Source: Miltoncostaea oceani (GTDB lineage: Bacteria > Actinomycetota > Thermoleophilia > Miltoncostaeales > Miltoncostaeaceae). Taken from it: DNA of 64,000 nucleotides. A model generated the notes under the pieces. That model made no database searches. It was not told the DNA's origin and worked only from the letters and a program-made list of their open reading frames with translations. Position numbers and translations under genes: made by a program. This document shows positions 1-8,413 of the stretch, one piece after another. Numbering within the stretch: position 1 is the stretch's first letter; each line of letters begins with the position of its first letter. The stretch covers positions 2,865,001-2,929,000 of the forward strand of contig NZ_CP064356.1 of assembly GCF_018141545.1 (NCBI RefSeq). Reading direction: 5' to 3'.

Positions 1-90
1 CTCCGACGACACCACCAACCGCTGCGCCACGAACACCAACAAGATCACGATCAAAATCGGGAACGCCGCGCTCTTGAGGAACTTGTTCAC
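1..90 (-). CDS. ftsH: FtsH membrane protease, N-terminal fragment
   Basis: Only the first 30 codons lie in the window; the gene continues beyond the left edge. It starts with GTG at 90, preceded by a GGAG Shine-Dalgarno at 95-98. The translation opens VNKFLKSAAFP and then a hydrophobic stretch ending in VVSSE, the usual N-terminal transmembrane anchor of FtsH, the ATP-dependent zinc protease that degrades membrane and regulatory proteins. The neighbours support the call, since tilS-hpt-ftsH is a conserved order in Gram-positive bacteria and all three are on the minus strand. Neither AAA nor protease domain is visible here. Confidence 0.72.
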   Translation of the reverse strand, partial: MNKFLKSAAFPILIVILLVFVAQRLVVSSE

Positions 91-252
91 CGTGCTCCAG
101 ACAGGCGGGGGTGTTGAGCCGTCGATCGGCACGCGCGACGAGCTGCTTGACCGCCGGGCGGGACGCGATCCCTGCGTCCGAGGATAGCAGCGCCCTCCCC
201 GCCCCCCGCTCCCCCCGCCGCGGGGTCCCCGGACCCGCTCACGACGGTGGGG

Positions 253-786
253 TCAGAGCTCCAGCTCGGCGATGTAGGGCAGCTCGCGGTACCGCTCCGC
301 GTGGTCGAGGCCGTACCCGATGACGAAGACGTCGGGCAGGTCGAAGCCGATGTAGCGGGTCGGCATCTTCAGGCGCTTGTGGCCCGGCTTGGTCAGCAGC
401 GAGCAGATCTCGAGCGACGCCGGCTTGCGCGACGCGAGGTTCTTCAGCAGGTACGAGAGCGTCAGACCGGAGTCGATGACGTCCTCGACGAGGAGCACGT
501 GGCGCCCGGCGATCGGGATGTCCAGGTCCTTCAGGATCCGGACGACGCCCGACGAGTGGGTCGCGGAGCCGTACGACGAGACGGCCATGAAGTCGAGCTC
601 GCACGGGACGCTGATGCGCCGGACGAGGTCGGCGATGAAGAAGATCGCGCCCTTCAGGACCCCGATGACGAGCAGCTCGCGGCCCTCGTAGTCGGCGGAG
701 ACCTCGGCGGCGATCTCGGTGATGCGCGCCTGCAGCTCCTCCTCGGAGACGAGGGTGCGGCCGATGGACCCGTAGTCGCCGCTCAT
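253..786 (-). CDS. hpt: Hypoxanthine phosphoribosyltransferase
   Basis: Purine salvage enzyme that joins hypoxanthine or guanine to PRPP to give IMP or GMP in the cytoplasm. The 177-residue length is normal for the family. The PRPP-binding loop is clear at about residues 100-109 (VEDVIDSGLT), and the N-terminal region has the VLKGAIFF motif near residue 43. The ATG start overlaps the tilS stop by four bases (ATGA at 786-783), so translation is probably coupled to tilS. It lies between tilS and ftsH on the same strand, the usual order. Confidence 0.96.
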   Translation of the reverse strand: MSGDYGSIGRTLVSEEELQARITEIAAEVSADYEGRELLVIGVLKGAIFFIADLVRRISVPCELDFMAVSSYGSATHSSGVVRILKDLDIPIAGRHVLLVEDVIDSGLTLSYLLKNLASRKPASLEICSLLTKPGHKRLKMPTRYIGFDLPDVFVIGYGLDHAERYRELPYIAELEL

Positions 787-2084
787 GCGCCCACCAGCTC
801 GAGCACGACGGCGCGGACGCCGGGAGGGGCGAGCAGGTCGTCGGCGGCGCGGTGGCCGGCGACCCAGACGACGCGGTCGCCGTCGGCCACGACGGGCACC
901 TCGGGACGCCGGCGCGCCGGGACGCCGCGGTCGGCGAGCAGGCGCCCGACCGCCACGTGACCCCCGTCGCGCAGGGGCAGGCGGTCGCCGGGCCGCGTCG
1001 ACCGCACCCGCAGGGGGCGTCCGCAGGCGACGGCCACCCGGTCCGCCGCGGGCGGCGCGGCGGCGCCGATGCGGGCGGCGACGGCGACGTCCCCGAACCG
1101 GACGCGACCCGGGATCCCGAGGTCGGCCTCGGCCGGCGCCGGGCGAGGGGGGCCGCTGACCACCAGCACGCCCCGTGCGACGGCGGCGCGCCCATCACCC
1201 GGCAGGTTGACCACGCCGGGCGCCCCGCAGAGTCCGAGCACCCGCGCGAGCGGGCCGGTGCCCGCCGCGTCGGCGGGCAGCCCCGCCCCGGCGACGAGGC
1301 GGCGGACCAGCAGGCGGCGCATCGCGGCGGGCTCGGCGAGGAGGGCGTCCACGCGCAGCCCGTCGCCGTCGCGGGCGCGGTCCCACGCCGCGTCGACCAG
1401 GGGGGCGATCAGCTCGGCCTCGTCGCGCAGCACCTCGGCGAACGCCGCCACGTGGCGCTCGGCGCCGGGGTGGACCGCGGCGAGCGCGGGCACGAGGCCG
1501 TCGCGCACCCGGGTGCGGGCATACGCCGGGTCCGCGTTGGTGGGGTCGACGGCGACCGGCAGGCCGTGGGCGGCGCACCAGGCGCGCGTCTCGGAGGCGT
1601 CGAGCGGCAGCAGCGGCCGCACCAGGTCGCCGCGGCGGGGCGCCATGCCGAGGGCGCCCGTCCGCCCCGCGCCGCGGGCCATCCGGAAGAGGACCGTCTC
1701 GGCCTGGTCGGAGGCCGTGTGGCCCGTCGCGATCCGCGTGTACCCGCCCGCGGCGGCGACGCGCGCGGCGGCGTCGAGGCGCAGCGCCCGGGCCCGCTCC
1801 GGCGCACCGGGCCCCGGCTCCATCGCGAGATCGGCCCGGTGGGTCCGCAGGCCGAGCGCCGCGGCGGCCTCGAGGGCGGCGTCGGCCTCGCCGGCGGAAC
1901 CCGCACGCAGGCCGTGGTCGACGCTCAGCACGCCGACGGGTCCGTCGTGGACCCGGGTCAGCAGGTGCATCAGGCAGGTCGAGTCGGCGCCGCCGGAGAC
2001 CATCGCCAGCACGGGCGCGCCCGGCGGCAGCAGACCGTGGCGGCGGCAGTGGTCGGCGACGCGGGCCTCGGCGGACGACGGCAC
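783..2084 (-). CDS. tilS: tRNA(Ile)-lysidine synthase
   Basis: Modifies cytidine 34 of the CAU-anticodon tRNA(Ile) to lysidine, which changes both its charging and its codon reading. About 433 residues. The PP-loop ATP motif SGGADS is at residues 30-35 from the chosen start, followed by the N-type ATPase domain, the middle substrate-binding domain and the C-terminal TilS domain (RSTRPGDRLPL near the end). I chose GTG at 2084 because earlier in-frame codons run into the redoxin gene; GTG at 2123 is an alternative. A CATACT box just before 2084 suggests a promoter, possibly leaderless. The 3' end overlaps hpt by four bases. Confidence 0.93.
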   Translation of the reverse strand: MPSSAEARVADHCRRHGLLPPGAPVLAMVSGGADSTCLMHLLTRVHDGPVGVLSVDHGLRAGSAGEADAALEAAAALGLRTHRADLAMEPGPGAPERARALRLDAAARVAAAGGYTRIATGHTASDQAETVLFRMARGAGRTGALGMAPRRGDLVRPLLPLDASETRAWCAAHGLPVAVDPTNADPAYARTRVRDGLVPALAAVHPGAERHVAAFAEVLRDEAELIAPLVDAAWDRARDGDGLRVDALLAEPAAMRRLLVRRLVAGAGLPADAAGTGPLARVLGLCGAPGVVNLPGDGRAAVARGVLVVSGPPRPAPAEADLGIPGRVRFGDVAVAARIGAAAPPAADRVAVACGRPLRVRSTRPGDRLPLRDGGHVAVGRLLADRGVPARRRPEVPVVADGDRVVWVAGHRAADDLLAPPGVRAVVLELVGA

Positions 2085-2127
2085 CGACGGAGTATGGAGG
2101 ACCGCGGGGGCCGCCGCCGCCACCGGA

Positions 2128-2649
2128 TCAGGTCCCGAGCTGCTGCGCGAAGGCGTCGAGCTGCTCGCGGTCGATCTCGCCGGGGAACACCGAGGCGACA
2201 CGCCCCTCCGCGTCGATCACGACCGTGACGGGCAGGCCCTGCACGTTGAAGTCGGCGGCGACGTCGCCGCTGCGGTCGACGCCGAGCTCGAACGGGATGC
2301 CGATCTCCTCGGCGAAGCGGCGGCTGTCGGCCGGGCGGTCGTTCACCGCGATGCCGACGACGTCGAGCTCCGGGTGGACGGTCGCGAACTCCACGAGGGC
2401 GGGCATCTCGCGGGTGCACGGCTCGCACCACGAGGCCCAGAAATTGAGGATCACCGGCCGGTCGCGGTCGTCGAGCGTCACCGTGCCGCCGCCGTCGAGG
2501 GCCGGCACGGAGATCTCGGGGGCCGGGTCGCGGTCGGGCGCCGTCTGCACCGTCTGGATCGCGTCCCCGCCGAGCCCTCCGCCGCCGCACCCCGCGACGA
2601 CGAGGGCCGCCGCGACGACGGCCAGGAGGGCGAGCGCACGGCGTGTCAT
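2128..2649 (-). CDS. TlpA/ResA-like thioredoxin-fold lipoprotein
   Basis: Predicted extracytoplasmic thiol-disulfide oxidoreductase of 173 residues. A lipoprotein signal peptide covers residues 1-21 and ends in AGC, with Cys21 as the lipidated residue and a glycine-rich linker after it. The redoxin domain carries the active-site motif WCEPC at residues 74-78. An upstream in-frame ATG exists, but only the ATG at 2649 gives a correct signal peptide. Relatives reduce cytochrome c apoproteins or other cell-surface thiols; no cytochrome gene is nearby, so the substrate is open. It reads toward tilS with a 43-base gap. Confidence 0.88.
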   Translation of the reverse strand: MTRRALALLAVVAAALVVAGCGGGGLGGDAIQTVQTAPDRDPAPEISVPALDGGGTVTLDDRDRPVILNFWASWCEPCTREMPALVEFATVHPELDVVGIAVNDRPADSRRFAEEIGIPFELGVDRSGDVAADFNVQGLPVTVVIDAEGRVASVFPGEIDREQLDAFAQQLGT

Positions 2650-2723
2650 CGCCGCCGACGATAGCAACGCGCCGCACCCCTCCCACCCGCCGCCGGCGCC
2701 GCGCGGGCTAGCCTGTCGCCCGC

Positions 2724-3206
2724 ATGCGGACACTCACCCGAATCGACCGCCGCCTCGGGGCGGGGGTCCGCCGCGCGAGCGCCGCGACCCCCGGCGCGCC
2801 GGCCGCCGCCCGCGCCCTCGCCGCCGGCATGAGCCCGGCCTTCCGGGTCGTGGTCGCCGCCATGGTCCTGCGCCGCCCGACGCGCGCGGCGGGGCTGCGC
2901 GCCCTGGCCGCGGGAGCCGGGGCGAGCCTCGTGGCCCGGGCCCTGCGCGACCGCCTCGGCCGCCGGCGTCCGGGGGCGCGGGCCGACGGGGGGTTCCCGA
3001 GCCGCCACGCCGCGGCGTCGGTCGCCATCGCCGCGGCCGCCGGCCGCGACCACGCGCGCATCGGGTCGGGCCTCGCCGTCGCGACGGCCGCCGGGCTGCT
3101 GGCGCGGGTCGCCGACGCCGAGCACGAGCCGGCCGACATCGTGGCGGGGGCCGCCCTCGGGCTGCTCGCGGCGCACCTGGTGGAGCGGATCGCGCCCGCG
3201 GGATAG
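2724..3206 (+). CDS. PAP2-family membrane phosphatase, short form
   Basis: A 160-residue protein with the three phosphatase motifs of the PAP2 superfamily: an arginine-rich block ending RRP at residues 81-83, FPSRH at 91-95, and R128-x5-H134-x3-D138. Relatives dephosphorylate lipid phosphates such as undecaprenyl diphosphate or phosphatidic acid at the membrane. Hydrophobic stretches lie at about 42-72, 97-128 and 138-152. The second motif has Arg where Gly is usual (PSRH for PSGH), as seen in actinobacterial members. A TAGCCT box nine bases before the ATG suggests leaderless transcription. The next gene starts 11 bases downstream. Confidence 0.85.
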   Translation: MRTLTRIDRRLGAGVRRASAATPGAPAAARALAAGMSPAFRVVVAAMVLRRPTRAAGLRALAAGAGASLVARALRDRLGRRRPGARADGGFPSRHAAASVAIAAAAGRDHARIGSGLAVATAAGLLARVADAEHEPADIVAGAALGLLAAHLVERIAPAG

Positions 3207-3217
3207 GTTGGCGCCGC

Positions 3218-3691
3218 ATGGCCACGGCCCCGCCGACCACCGCCGCCCGCGCCCGCGCCGTCACCGGGGTCGCCCGGGGCATCTCGGGGATCGCGTTCAC
3301 CCTCGGCCTGCTCGGGGTCCTCAACACCGGCCTCGACGACGTCGGCAGCGACAGCGCCCAGACGCTGTTCGTCTTCCTGGTGCACCCGATCACGGCACTC
3401 GCCTGGCTCGTCATCGGCCTCGTCGGCATCGCCATGGCGACGCGCACGTGCTCCGCGCGCCGGTTCCTGGCGGTCACCGGGCCCCTCCTCATCGTGTGGG
3501 CCCTGCTGGCGCTGGCCGTCGGCGACGGGGCCACCCAGGTGCTGACCCGGGACCCCGAGGTCGTCGTCATGCACCTCGCGGGCGGCCTGCTGGCGCTCGC
3601 CGCGGCCTTCGCCCCCCTCCCGCCCGCGCTGGTGCGCCTGCTCGACCGTGAACCCGGGGACGACCCGGGGGCCGCGCCCCGCGAGACCTAG
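3218..3691 (+). CDS. Four-helix membrane protein, DUF4383-like
   Basis: Predicted 157-residue integral membrane protein with four hydrophobic segments at about residues 22-40, 46-70, 84-102 and 115-135. The spacing and the pattern of HPITALAWLVIGLVGI resemble DUF4383 proteins, which have no known function. The ATG at 3218 follows a TAGGTT box by eight bases, so it may have its own leaderless promoter although it sits only 11 bases after the PAP2 gene. The stop overlaps the end of the convergent GGDEF gene by four bases. Confidence 0.7.
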   Translation: MATAPPTTAARARAVTGVARGISGIAFTLGLLGVLNTGLDDVGSDSAQTLFVFLVHPITALAWLVIGLVGIAMATRTCSARRFLAVTGPLLIVWALLALAVGDGATQVLTRDPEVVVMHLAGGLLALAAAFAPLPPALVRLLDREPGDDPGAAPRET

Positions 3692-4599
3692 GAGGCGGCC
3701 GCCCAGCGGTGCTCGGGGGCGAAGAGGCTGACGCGGTCCCGGCCGGAGGCCTTCGAGTGGTAGAGCGCCTTGTCGGCCTGGTCGAGCATCCGCGTGCCGT
3801 CGTCGCCGTCGCCGTTCTGGAAGTCGGCGACCCCCGCCGAGATCGTGGTGCCCGCCGACTCGCCGCCGGCGACCAGCACCGAGACCCGGGAGACCGCGGC
3901 GCGGATCCGCTCCGCCGCCTCGAGTGCCTCCTCCGCCGGACCCGGGACGATCAGCGCGAACTCCTCGCCGCCGAAGCGCGCCGCGATGTCGGACGCGCGG
4001 GAGCTGGCGCGGATCGCCTCGCCGACCGCGGTCAGCAGGCGGTTGCCGGCGTCGTGCCCGTGGCGGTCGTTGAAGGCCTTGAACCGGTCCAGGTCGAGCA
4101 CCACCAGCGACAGGGGGAGCCCGTACCGCTCGGCCCGGCGGCACTCGCGCGGGAGGGCGTCGGCGAAGAAGGCGTAGTTGTGGACGCCGGTGAGCCGGTC
4201 GATCAGCGACAGGTTCGCGATCCGCCGCGCATCGCGCTCCTGCGCCCGGTGGCCCGCGCCGATCGCGAGGCCCGTCACCAGGAAGGCGGCGACGCCGAGT
4301 GCCATCGCCGCGCCGTCCGCGCCCGGCCGCCCCGAGGCGTACGCGACGGTCAGGCTCGCCACGGCGCCGGCGGCGGCCATGGCGCGGGGCCCGCCGAGGG
4401 GCAGCGACAACGCGATCGGCAGGGCGTAGAGGGGCCACGCCGAGACGGAGCCCGCGAGGATCAGGACGGTCGGGACGAGGGTCGCGACGACCAGGAGCGC
4501 GTGACGCCTGCGCGCGGCACCGTCGGCGTGGGGCAGTCCCTCGCGATCGTCGAGCAGTCGGTGTATCGGCGTGCCTTCCGCGGGATCCGGGCGCGACAC
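3688..4599 (-). CDS. Membrane-anchored diguanylate cyclase (GGDEF)
   Basis: Makes cyclic di-GMP from two GTP. The protein is about 303 residues: a cytoplasmic N-terminus, hydrophobic segments between about residues 33 and 115, then a GGDEF domain. The active-site motif GGEEF is at 210-214 and is preceded five residues earlier by RASD at 201-204, which matches the product-inhibition I-site (RxxD), so both catalysis and feedback look intact. No EAL phosphodiesterase domain is fused. The start is taken as GTG at 4599; the reading frame stays open further upstream, so this is uncertain. PilT at 39 kb is the only surface-motility function in the window that such a signal might influence. Confidence 0.88.
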   Translation of the reverse strand: MSRPDPAEGTPIHRLLDDREGLPHADGAARRRHALLVVATLVPTVLILAGSVSAWPLYALPIALSLPLGGPRAMAAAGAVASLTVAYASGRPGADGAAMALGVAAFLVTGLAIGAGHRAQERDARRIANLSLIDRLTGVHNYAFFADALPRECRRAERYGLPLSLVVLDLDRFKAFNDRHGHDAGNRLLTAVGEAIRASSRASDIAARFGGEEFALIVPGPAEEALEAAERIRAAVSRVSVLVAGGESAGTTISAGVADFQNGDGDDGTRMLDQADKALYHSKASGRDRVSLFAPEHRWAAAS

Positions 4600-4645
4600 T
4601 AGAGGCGCGCTCGGACGTAACCCCGGCCCACGACCGGGCTCCGGA

Positions 4646-4651
4646 TACACT
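4646..4651 (+). promoter_or_regulatory. Predicted -10 box of argF (leaderless type)
   Basis: TACACT eight bases before the argF GTG start, with no Shine-Dalgarno between. The same arrangement occurs before several other genes in the window, suggesting that transcription begins at or near the start codon. Confidence 0.45.
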
Positions 4652-4659
4652 CCGCCACC

Positions 4660-5619
4660 GTGATCGCCACCCCCTTCACGCCGCACCCGGACATCGCCGG
4701 GCGCTCCCTCCTCACCCTGCGCCACCACTCGCCGGAGGGCGTCGCGGCGGTGCTCGACCTCGCCGCCGCCCTCAAGGACGGGCGCGCCGCCGGCTGGCCG
4801 CCGCTGCTGCGCCACCAGGTGATCGCCCTGATCTTCGAGCGCCCGTCCACCCGGACCCGGGTCTCGTTCGTCAGCGGCATCGAGCGGCTCGGGGGCTCGG
4901 CGATGGTCCTCTCGCCCGCCGACATGCAGCTCGGGCGCGGCGAGACGATCGAGGACACCGCCAAGGTGCTCGGCCGCATGGCCGAGGCCATCGTCCTGCG
5001 GACCGGCCCGCACGAGACGCTCCTGGAGCTCGACCGCCACGCCGGCGTCCCGGTCGTGAACGGCCTCACCTACGAGCACCACCCCTGCCAGGCGCTCGCC
5101 GACGCCCAGACGCTCCGGGAACGCTTCGGCGACCTGTCGGGCCTGCGGGTCGCCTACCTGGGCGACGGCAACAACGTCTGCGTGTCGCTGATGATCGTCG
5201 GGGCGCTCACCGGCATGGAGGTCGTCGCGGCGTGCCCCGAGGGGTACCGGCCGCCCGGGGAGGTCGTCGCATGGGCCGACGCCACCGGCGCCGAGCGTGG
5301 CGGCGGGGCCCGCGTCGTGGACGACCCGCACGAGGCCGTCGCCGGGGCCCGCGCCCTCTACACCGACACCTGGGTCTCGATGGGCGACGAGGGCACCGAG
5401 GAGCGGCGGCGGCGCGACCTCGCGCCGTACCGCATCGACGACGCCCTGCTCGACCGGGCGGGGGACGGCGCCGTCGCGCTGCACTGCCTGCCGGCCCACG
5501 CCGGCGACGAGATCACGTACGAGGTGCTGCACGGCCCGCGCTCGGCCGTGTGGGACCAGGCGGAGAACCGCATGCACGCGCAGGCGGCGCTGCTGGCGCA
5601 CATGCTCGCCCCGGGGTGA
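4660..5619 (+). CDS. argF: Ornithine carbamoyltransferase
   Basis: Arginine biosynthesis enzyme that joins ornithine and carbamoyl phosphate to give citrulline. 319 residues, a normal length. The carbamoyl-phosphate motif STRTR is at residues 63-67, and the ornithine-side motif HCLPAH is near residue 275, which separates it from aspartate carbamoyltransferase. The GTG start follows a TACACT box by eight bases. No other arginine genes are in the window, so argF stands alone here. The rhomboid gene begins 13 bases after the stop. Confidence 0.95.
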   Translation: MIATPFTPHPDIAGRSLLTLRHHSPEGVAAVLDLAAALKDGRAAGWPPLLRHQVIALIFERPSTRTRVSFVSGIERLGGSAMVLSPADMQLGRGETIEDTAKVLGRMAEAIVLRTGPHETLLELDRHAGVPVVNGLTYEHHPCQALADAQTLRERFGDLSGLRVAYLGDGNNVCVSLMIVGALTGMEVVAACPEGYRPPGEVVAWADATGAERGGGARVVDDPHEAVAGARALYTDTWVSMGDEGTEERRRRDLAPYRIDDALLDRAGDGAVALHCLPAHAGDEITYEVLHGPRSAVWDQAENRMHAQAALLAHMLAPG

Positions 5620-5632
5620 GGTCCACCGCGGC

Positions 5633-6376
5633 GTGATCCCGTTCAAGGACGTCAACCCGATCCGGCGCCCGGCGGTGCTGACGATCGGGTTGATCGTCGC
5701 CTGCGTCCTCGTCTTCGCCTACACGGCGAGCCGGCCCGACGACCTCAGCCTCGACGGGCGGCAGGCGCTCTTCTGCGAGTACGGGCTGGTCGCCGACCAC
5801 CTCGTCGGGGGCGAGGCGCCCGACGCCGACGCCTGCCAGCAGCTCAACCAGCGCCAGGACCGGCTGCTCGGCCTCGTCACCAGCCAGTTCCTGCACGCCG
5901 ACGTGCTGCACCTGGTGTTCAACATGCTGTTCCTGTGGGTCTTCGGCAACAACGTCGAGGACCGCCTCGGGCGGCTCCGGTTCCTGCCGTTCTACCTGCT
6001 GTGCGGCGCGCTCGCGGGGGTGGCGCAGGCGCTCACCGACCCCGGGAGCCCGGTGCCCCTGATCGGTGCGTCGGGGGCGATATCGGGGGTGCTCGGCGCC
6101 TACCTCGTGCTCTATCCACGGGTGCGCATCTGGACCGTCGTGCTGCCATTCTTCTTCCTCCCCTTCAAACTGCCGGCCTGGCTGTGGCTCGGCATCTACT
6201 TCGTGCTGCAGTTCGCCTACCTCGGCGACGCGGCCACATCGGGAGGCGGCGGCGTGGCGTACATGGCGCACATCGGCGGGTTCGTCGCCGGCGCCGTCCT
6301 GATCCGGCCGTTCCTCGCGGGGCGGCGCGAACCGCCGCCGCGCACCGGGGCGCCCGTCCCCGGCTCGGCCTTCTGA
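5633..6376 (+). CDS. Rhomboid-family intramembrane serine protease
   Basis: Predicted protease that cuts transmembrane segments within the lipid bilayer. 247 residues with about six membrane segments. The catalytic pair is visible: Ser148 in GASG (146-149) and His213 in AHIGGF. His93 and Asn97 in the second helix (HLVFN) complete the oxyanion site. A roughly 50-residue extracytoplasmic loop with two Cys residues (about 48 and 68) precedes the core, an insert seen in actinobacterial rhomboids. The start is GTG 5633, shortly after argF. A small DUF2007-like gene follows after one base. Confidence 0.9.
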   Translation: MIPFKDVNPIRRPAVLTIGLIVACVLVFAYTASRPDDLSLDGRQALFCEYGLVADHLVGGEAPDADACQQLNQRQDRLLGLVTSQFLHADVLHLVFNMLFLWVFGNNVEDRLGRLRFLPFYLLCGALAGVAQALTDPGSPVPLIGASGAISGVLGAYLVLYPRVRIWTVVLPFFFLPFKLPAWLWLGIYFVLQFAYLGDAATSGGGGVAYMAHIGGFVAGAVLIRPFLAGRREPPPRTGAPVPGSAF

Positions 6377-6377
6377 G

Positions 6378-6653
6378 ATGGGGCTCTTCCGCCGCGGGTC
6401 CCGGTCCGACGCGGACCCGCCGCGGCCGGAGTGGGTGAAGGTCGCCTTCGCCCGCCACCAGCCGGAGGCGGAGATGCTCGCGTCGTTGCTGGCCCAGCTC
6501 GACATCCCGGTGCTGATGCGCCGCGCCACGGTCGACGTGCCCGACATGCTGGCCGGGGGCCCACGGGAGCTGCTCGTCCCCGCCGACCGGGCCCTCGAGG
6601 CCCGGGCGCTGCTCGACCCCGTCGAGCCGATCGACGCCGGGCCGGACGACTGA
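6378..6653 (+). CDS. DUF2007-like small protein
   Basis: A 91-residue soluble protein whose core (WVKVAFARHQPEAEMLAS through the LLVPADRALEARALL end) matches the DUF2007 'putative signal transducing' fold: a single beta-alpha-beta unit with conserved A/E-rich helix and a closing helix. The family function is unknown. It starts one base after the rhomboid gene, so they are probably cotranscribed and perhaps functionally linked. Confidence 0.75.
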   Translation: MGLFRRGSRSDADPPRPEWVKVAFARHQPEAEMLASLLAQLDIPVLMRRATVDVPDMLAGGPRELLVPADRALEARALLDPVEPIDAGPDD

Positions 6654-6688
6654 CGGCGGGTGGTTGCGCGGTGCGCCATGATCGGTAC

Positions 6689-7873
6689 ATGACCCAGCCA
6701 TCCCTCTTCGGCGTCGGCCTCTCCCGGTCCGGCGACCCCGCGCTCGCCGTCCGCGAGGCGTGCGCCCCGGTGCGGGCGGCACTCGACGGCGCCGCGCCCA
6801 CCCTCGCCGTCGTGTTCGCGTCGCCCACCCTCTGCGAGCACGCCGAGGACCTCCTCGCCGCGATCCACGCGGAGATCGCCCCCGGCCACCTGATCGGCGC
6901 CATGGGCGAGGCGATCGTCGGCCAGGGCCGCGAGATCGAGGACGGGCCGGCGCTCGCCGTGTGGGCGGCGGTCCTCCCCGGGACCGAGGTCGTTCCGTTC
7001 CGCCTCGTCGCCCGCCCGGTCGGCGAGGGGATGGGCGTGCTCGGCTGGCCCGACGCCATCGCCGACGCCCCCGCCGGCAACATCGGCCCGGTCATCATGC
7101 TCGCCGACCCGTTCACCTTCCCGGCCGACGGCCTCCTCGCCGAGCTCAACGAGGAGCCGGGCGCCCCGGTGGTCGTGGGGGGCCTCGCCTCCGGCGGCCT
7201 GAAGCCGGGCGAGCACCGCCTCTTCGCGGGCGAGGACGTGCTGCTGGAGGGGGCGGTCGCCGTCGCGTTGCGCGGCGCGCGCATGAGCACCGTCGTCTCG
7301 CAGGGCTGCATGCCGATCGGGCCGGAGATGGTCATCACGGCCGCTGACGGGTCGAGCGTCGAGGAGCTGGCCGGGATGCCGGCGCTGCAGAAGCTGCAGG
7401 AGGTCGTCGAGGCCCTCGAGCCCGACGAGCGCCAGCTCGCCGTCGAGGGGCTGCTCGCCGGCCTCGTCATCGACGAGAACACCCCCGACTACGAGCGCGG
7501 CGACTTCCTCGTGCGCTCCATCCACGGCGGCGACCGGGAGACCGGCGCGCTGGTGGTCGGCGAGCAGGTGCGCGTCGGGCAGACGATGCGGTTCCACGTC
7601 CGGGACGCGCGCTCCGCCGACGAGGACCTGCGCCTCGCCCTGCGGGGCGCCCGCGACGCACTCGGGCCCGCCGGGCCGGGCGGCGCGCTGCTGTTCAGCT
7701 GCAACGGGCGCGGGACGCGCATGTTCCCCGAGGCGGACCACGACGCCGCGACGATCGAGGACGAGTTGTCACCCATCCCGACCGCCGGGTTGTTCTGCAA
7801 CGGCGAGATCGGGCCGGTCGGCGGACGCAGCTTCCTGCACGGCTTCACCGCGACGATGGTGCTCTTCGCCTGA
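6689..7873 (+). CDS. FIST-domain sensor protein
   Basis: 394-residue cytoplasmic protein with the FIST N-terminal domain (about residues 15-215) and FIST C-terminal domain (about 230-380; note SCNGRG and FCNGEIGP). FIST proteins are thought to bind small ligands such as amino acids and to feed signalling pathways; here no kinase or cyclase domain is fused. The diguanylate cyclase two genes upstream on the other strand is a possible partner, but that is only proximity. The ATG at 6689 lacks a clear Shine-Dalgarno. Confidence 0.85.
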   Translation: MTQPSLFGVGLSRSGDPALAVREACAPVRAALDGAAPTLAVVFASPTLCEHAEDLLAAIHAEIAPGHLIGAMGEAIVGQGREIEDGPALAVWAAVLPGTEVVPFRLVARPVGEGMGVLGWPDAIADAPAGNIGPVIMLADPFTFPADGLLAELNEEPGAPVVVGGLASGGLKPGEHRLFAGEDVLLEGAVAVALRGARMSTVVSQGCMPIGPEMVITAADGSSVEELAGMPALQKLQEVVEALEPDERQLAVEGLLAGLVIDENTPDYERGDFLVRSIHGGDRETGALVVGEQVRVGQTMRFHVRDARSADEDLRLALRGARDALGPAGPGGALLFSCNGRGTRMFPEADHDAATIEDELSPIPTAGLFCNGEIGPVGGRSFLHGFTATMVLFA

Positions 7874-7993
7874 ACCTGCGCGCGCCGGCATGTGACACTT
7901 GAATCATGCTCGCGATTAATGTGAATCTCACGCTATAGGCCGCGTGCGCCTATACTCCCGAACGCATCACTTACGAGATCAGGGAGAAGCGAA

Positions 7994-8410
7994 GTGGACG
8001 AGGGCGATCAGAGCACCAACGGCGACGGCCAGGGCCGCCGCGGCAACATCGGGAACGAGATCTTCGAGCAGGTCGAGAAGCTGATCGCCGAGGAGGGCCT
8101 GAGCCGCACCAACGCGTTCGCCCGCCTGTCCGAGATGACCGGCCGGCGCGCGGGCACGGTGGCCGCGAACTACTACCGGGTCGCCCGCCAGCGCGGGGCC
8201 GAGCTGCAGCCGCGCGCACCGCGCGGCTCCAAGCGCGGACGCCCGGCGCGGACCGCGTCGAGCTCGAGCGTGGACGCCGCGCTCGCGAAGGCCACCGAGG
8301 CGCTGCAGGACCTGTCGGCGATCGTGAAGCAGCAGGAGCGGGAGCTCGCCACGTTGCGCTCCCAGGCGGAGCAGGTCGACAAGCTGAAGAGCCTGCTCAA
8401 CCGCATGTGA
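7994..8410 (+). CDS. Putative DNA-binding protein with C-terminal coiled coil
   Basis: 138-residue charged protein of unknown function. Residues 20-65 (EQVEKLIAEEGLSRTNAFARLSE and on to YYRVARQRG) form a helical block that resembles a helix-turn-helix; residues 68-90 are basic and low-complexity (RAPRGSKRGRPAR); residues 95-135 form a predicted coiled coil ending KSLLNRM. It starts with GTG at 7994 behind a good purine-rich Shine-Dalgarno (AGGGAGAAG). The upstream 120 bases are AT-richer than the surroundings and hold a TATACT box at about 7952-7957. A strong hairpin follows the stop. A nucleoid or regulatory role is a guess. Confidence 0.7.
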   Translation: MDEGDQSTNGDGQGRRGNIGNEIFEQVEKLIAEEGLSRTNAFARLSEMTGRRAGTVAANYYRVARQRGAELQPRAPRGSKRGRPARTASSSSVDAALAKATEALQDLSAIVKQQERELATLRSQAEQVDKLKSLLNRM

Positions 8411-8413
8411 CAG

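Noticed and set aside
111-323. 70-codon frame at the left edge
   Set aside because: Overlaps the end of hpt in antisense and has Arg/Ala/Gly-rich shadow composition.
5513-7741. 742-codon open frame on the minus strand
   Set aside because: Antisense to argF, rhomboid and FIST genes; its product is low-complexity, rich in Gly, Arg, Asp and Val, with no family look. High GC content keeps stop codons rare.
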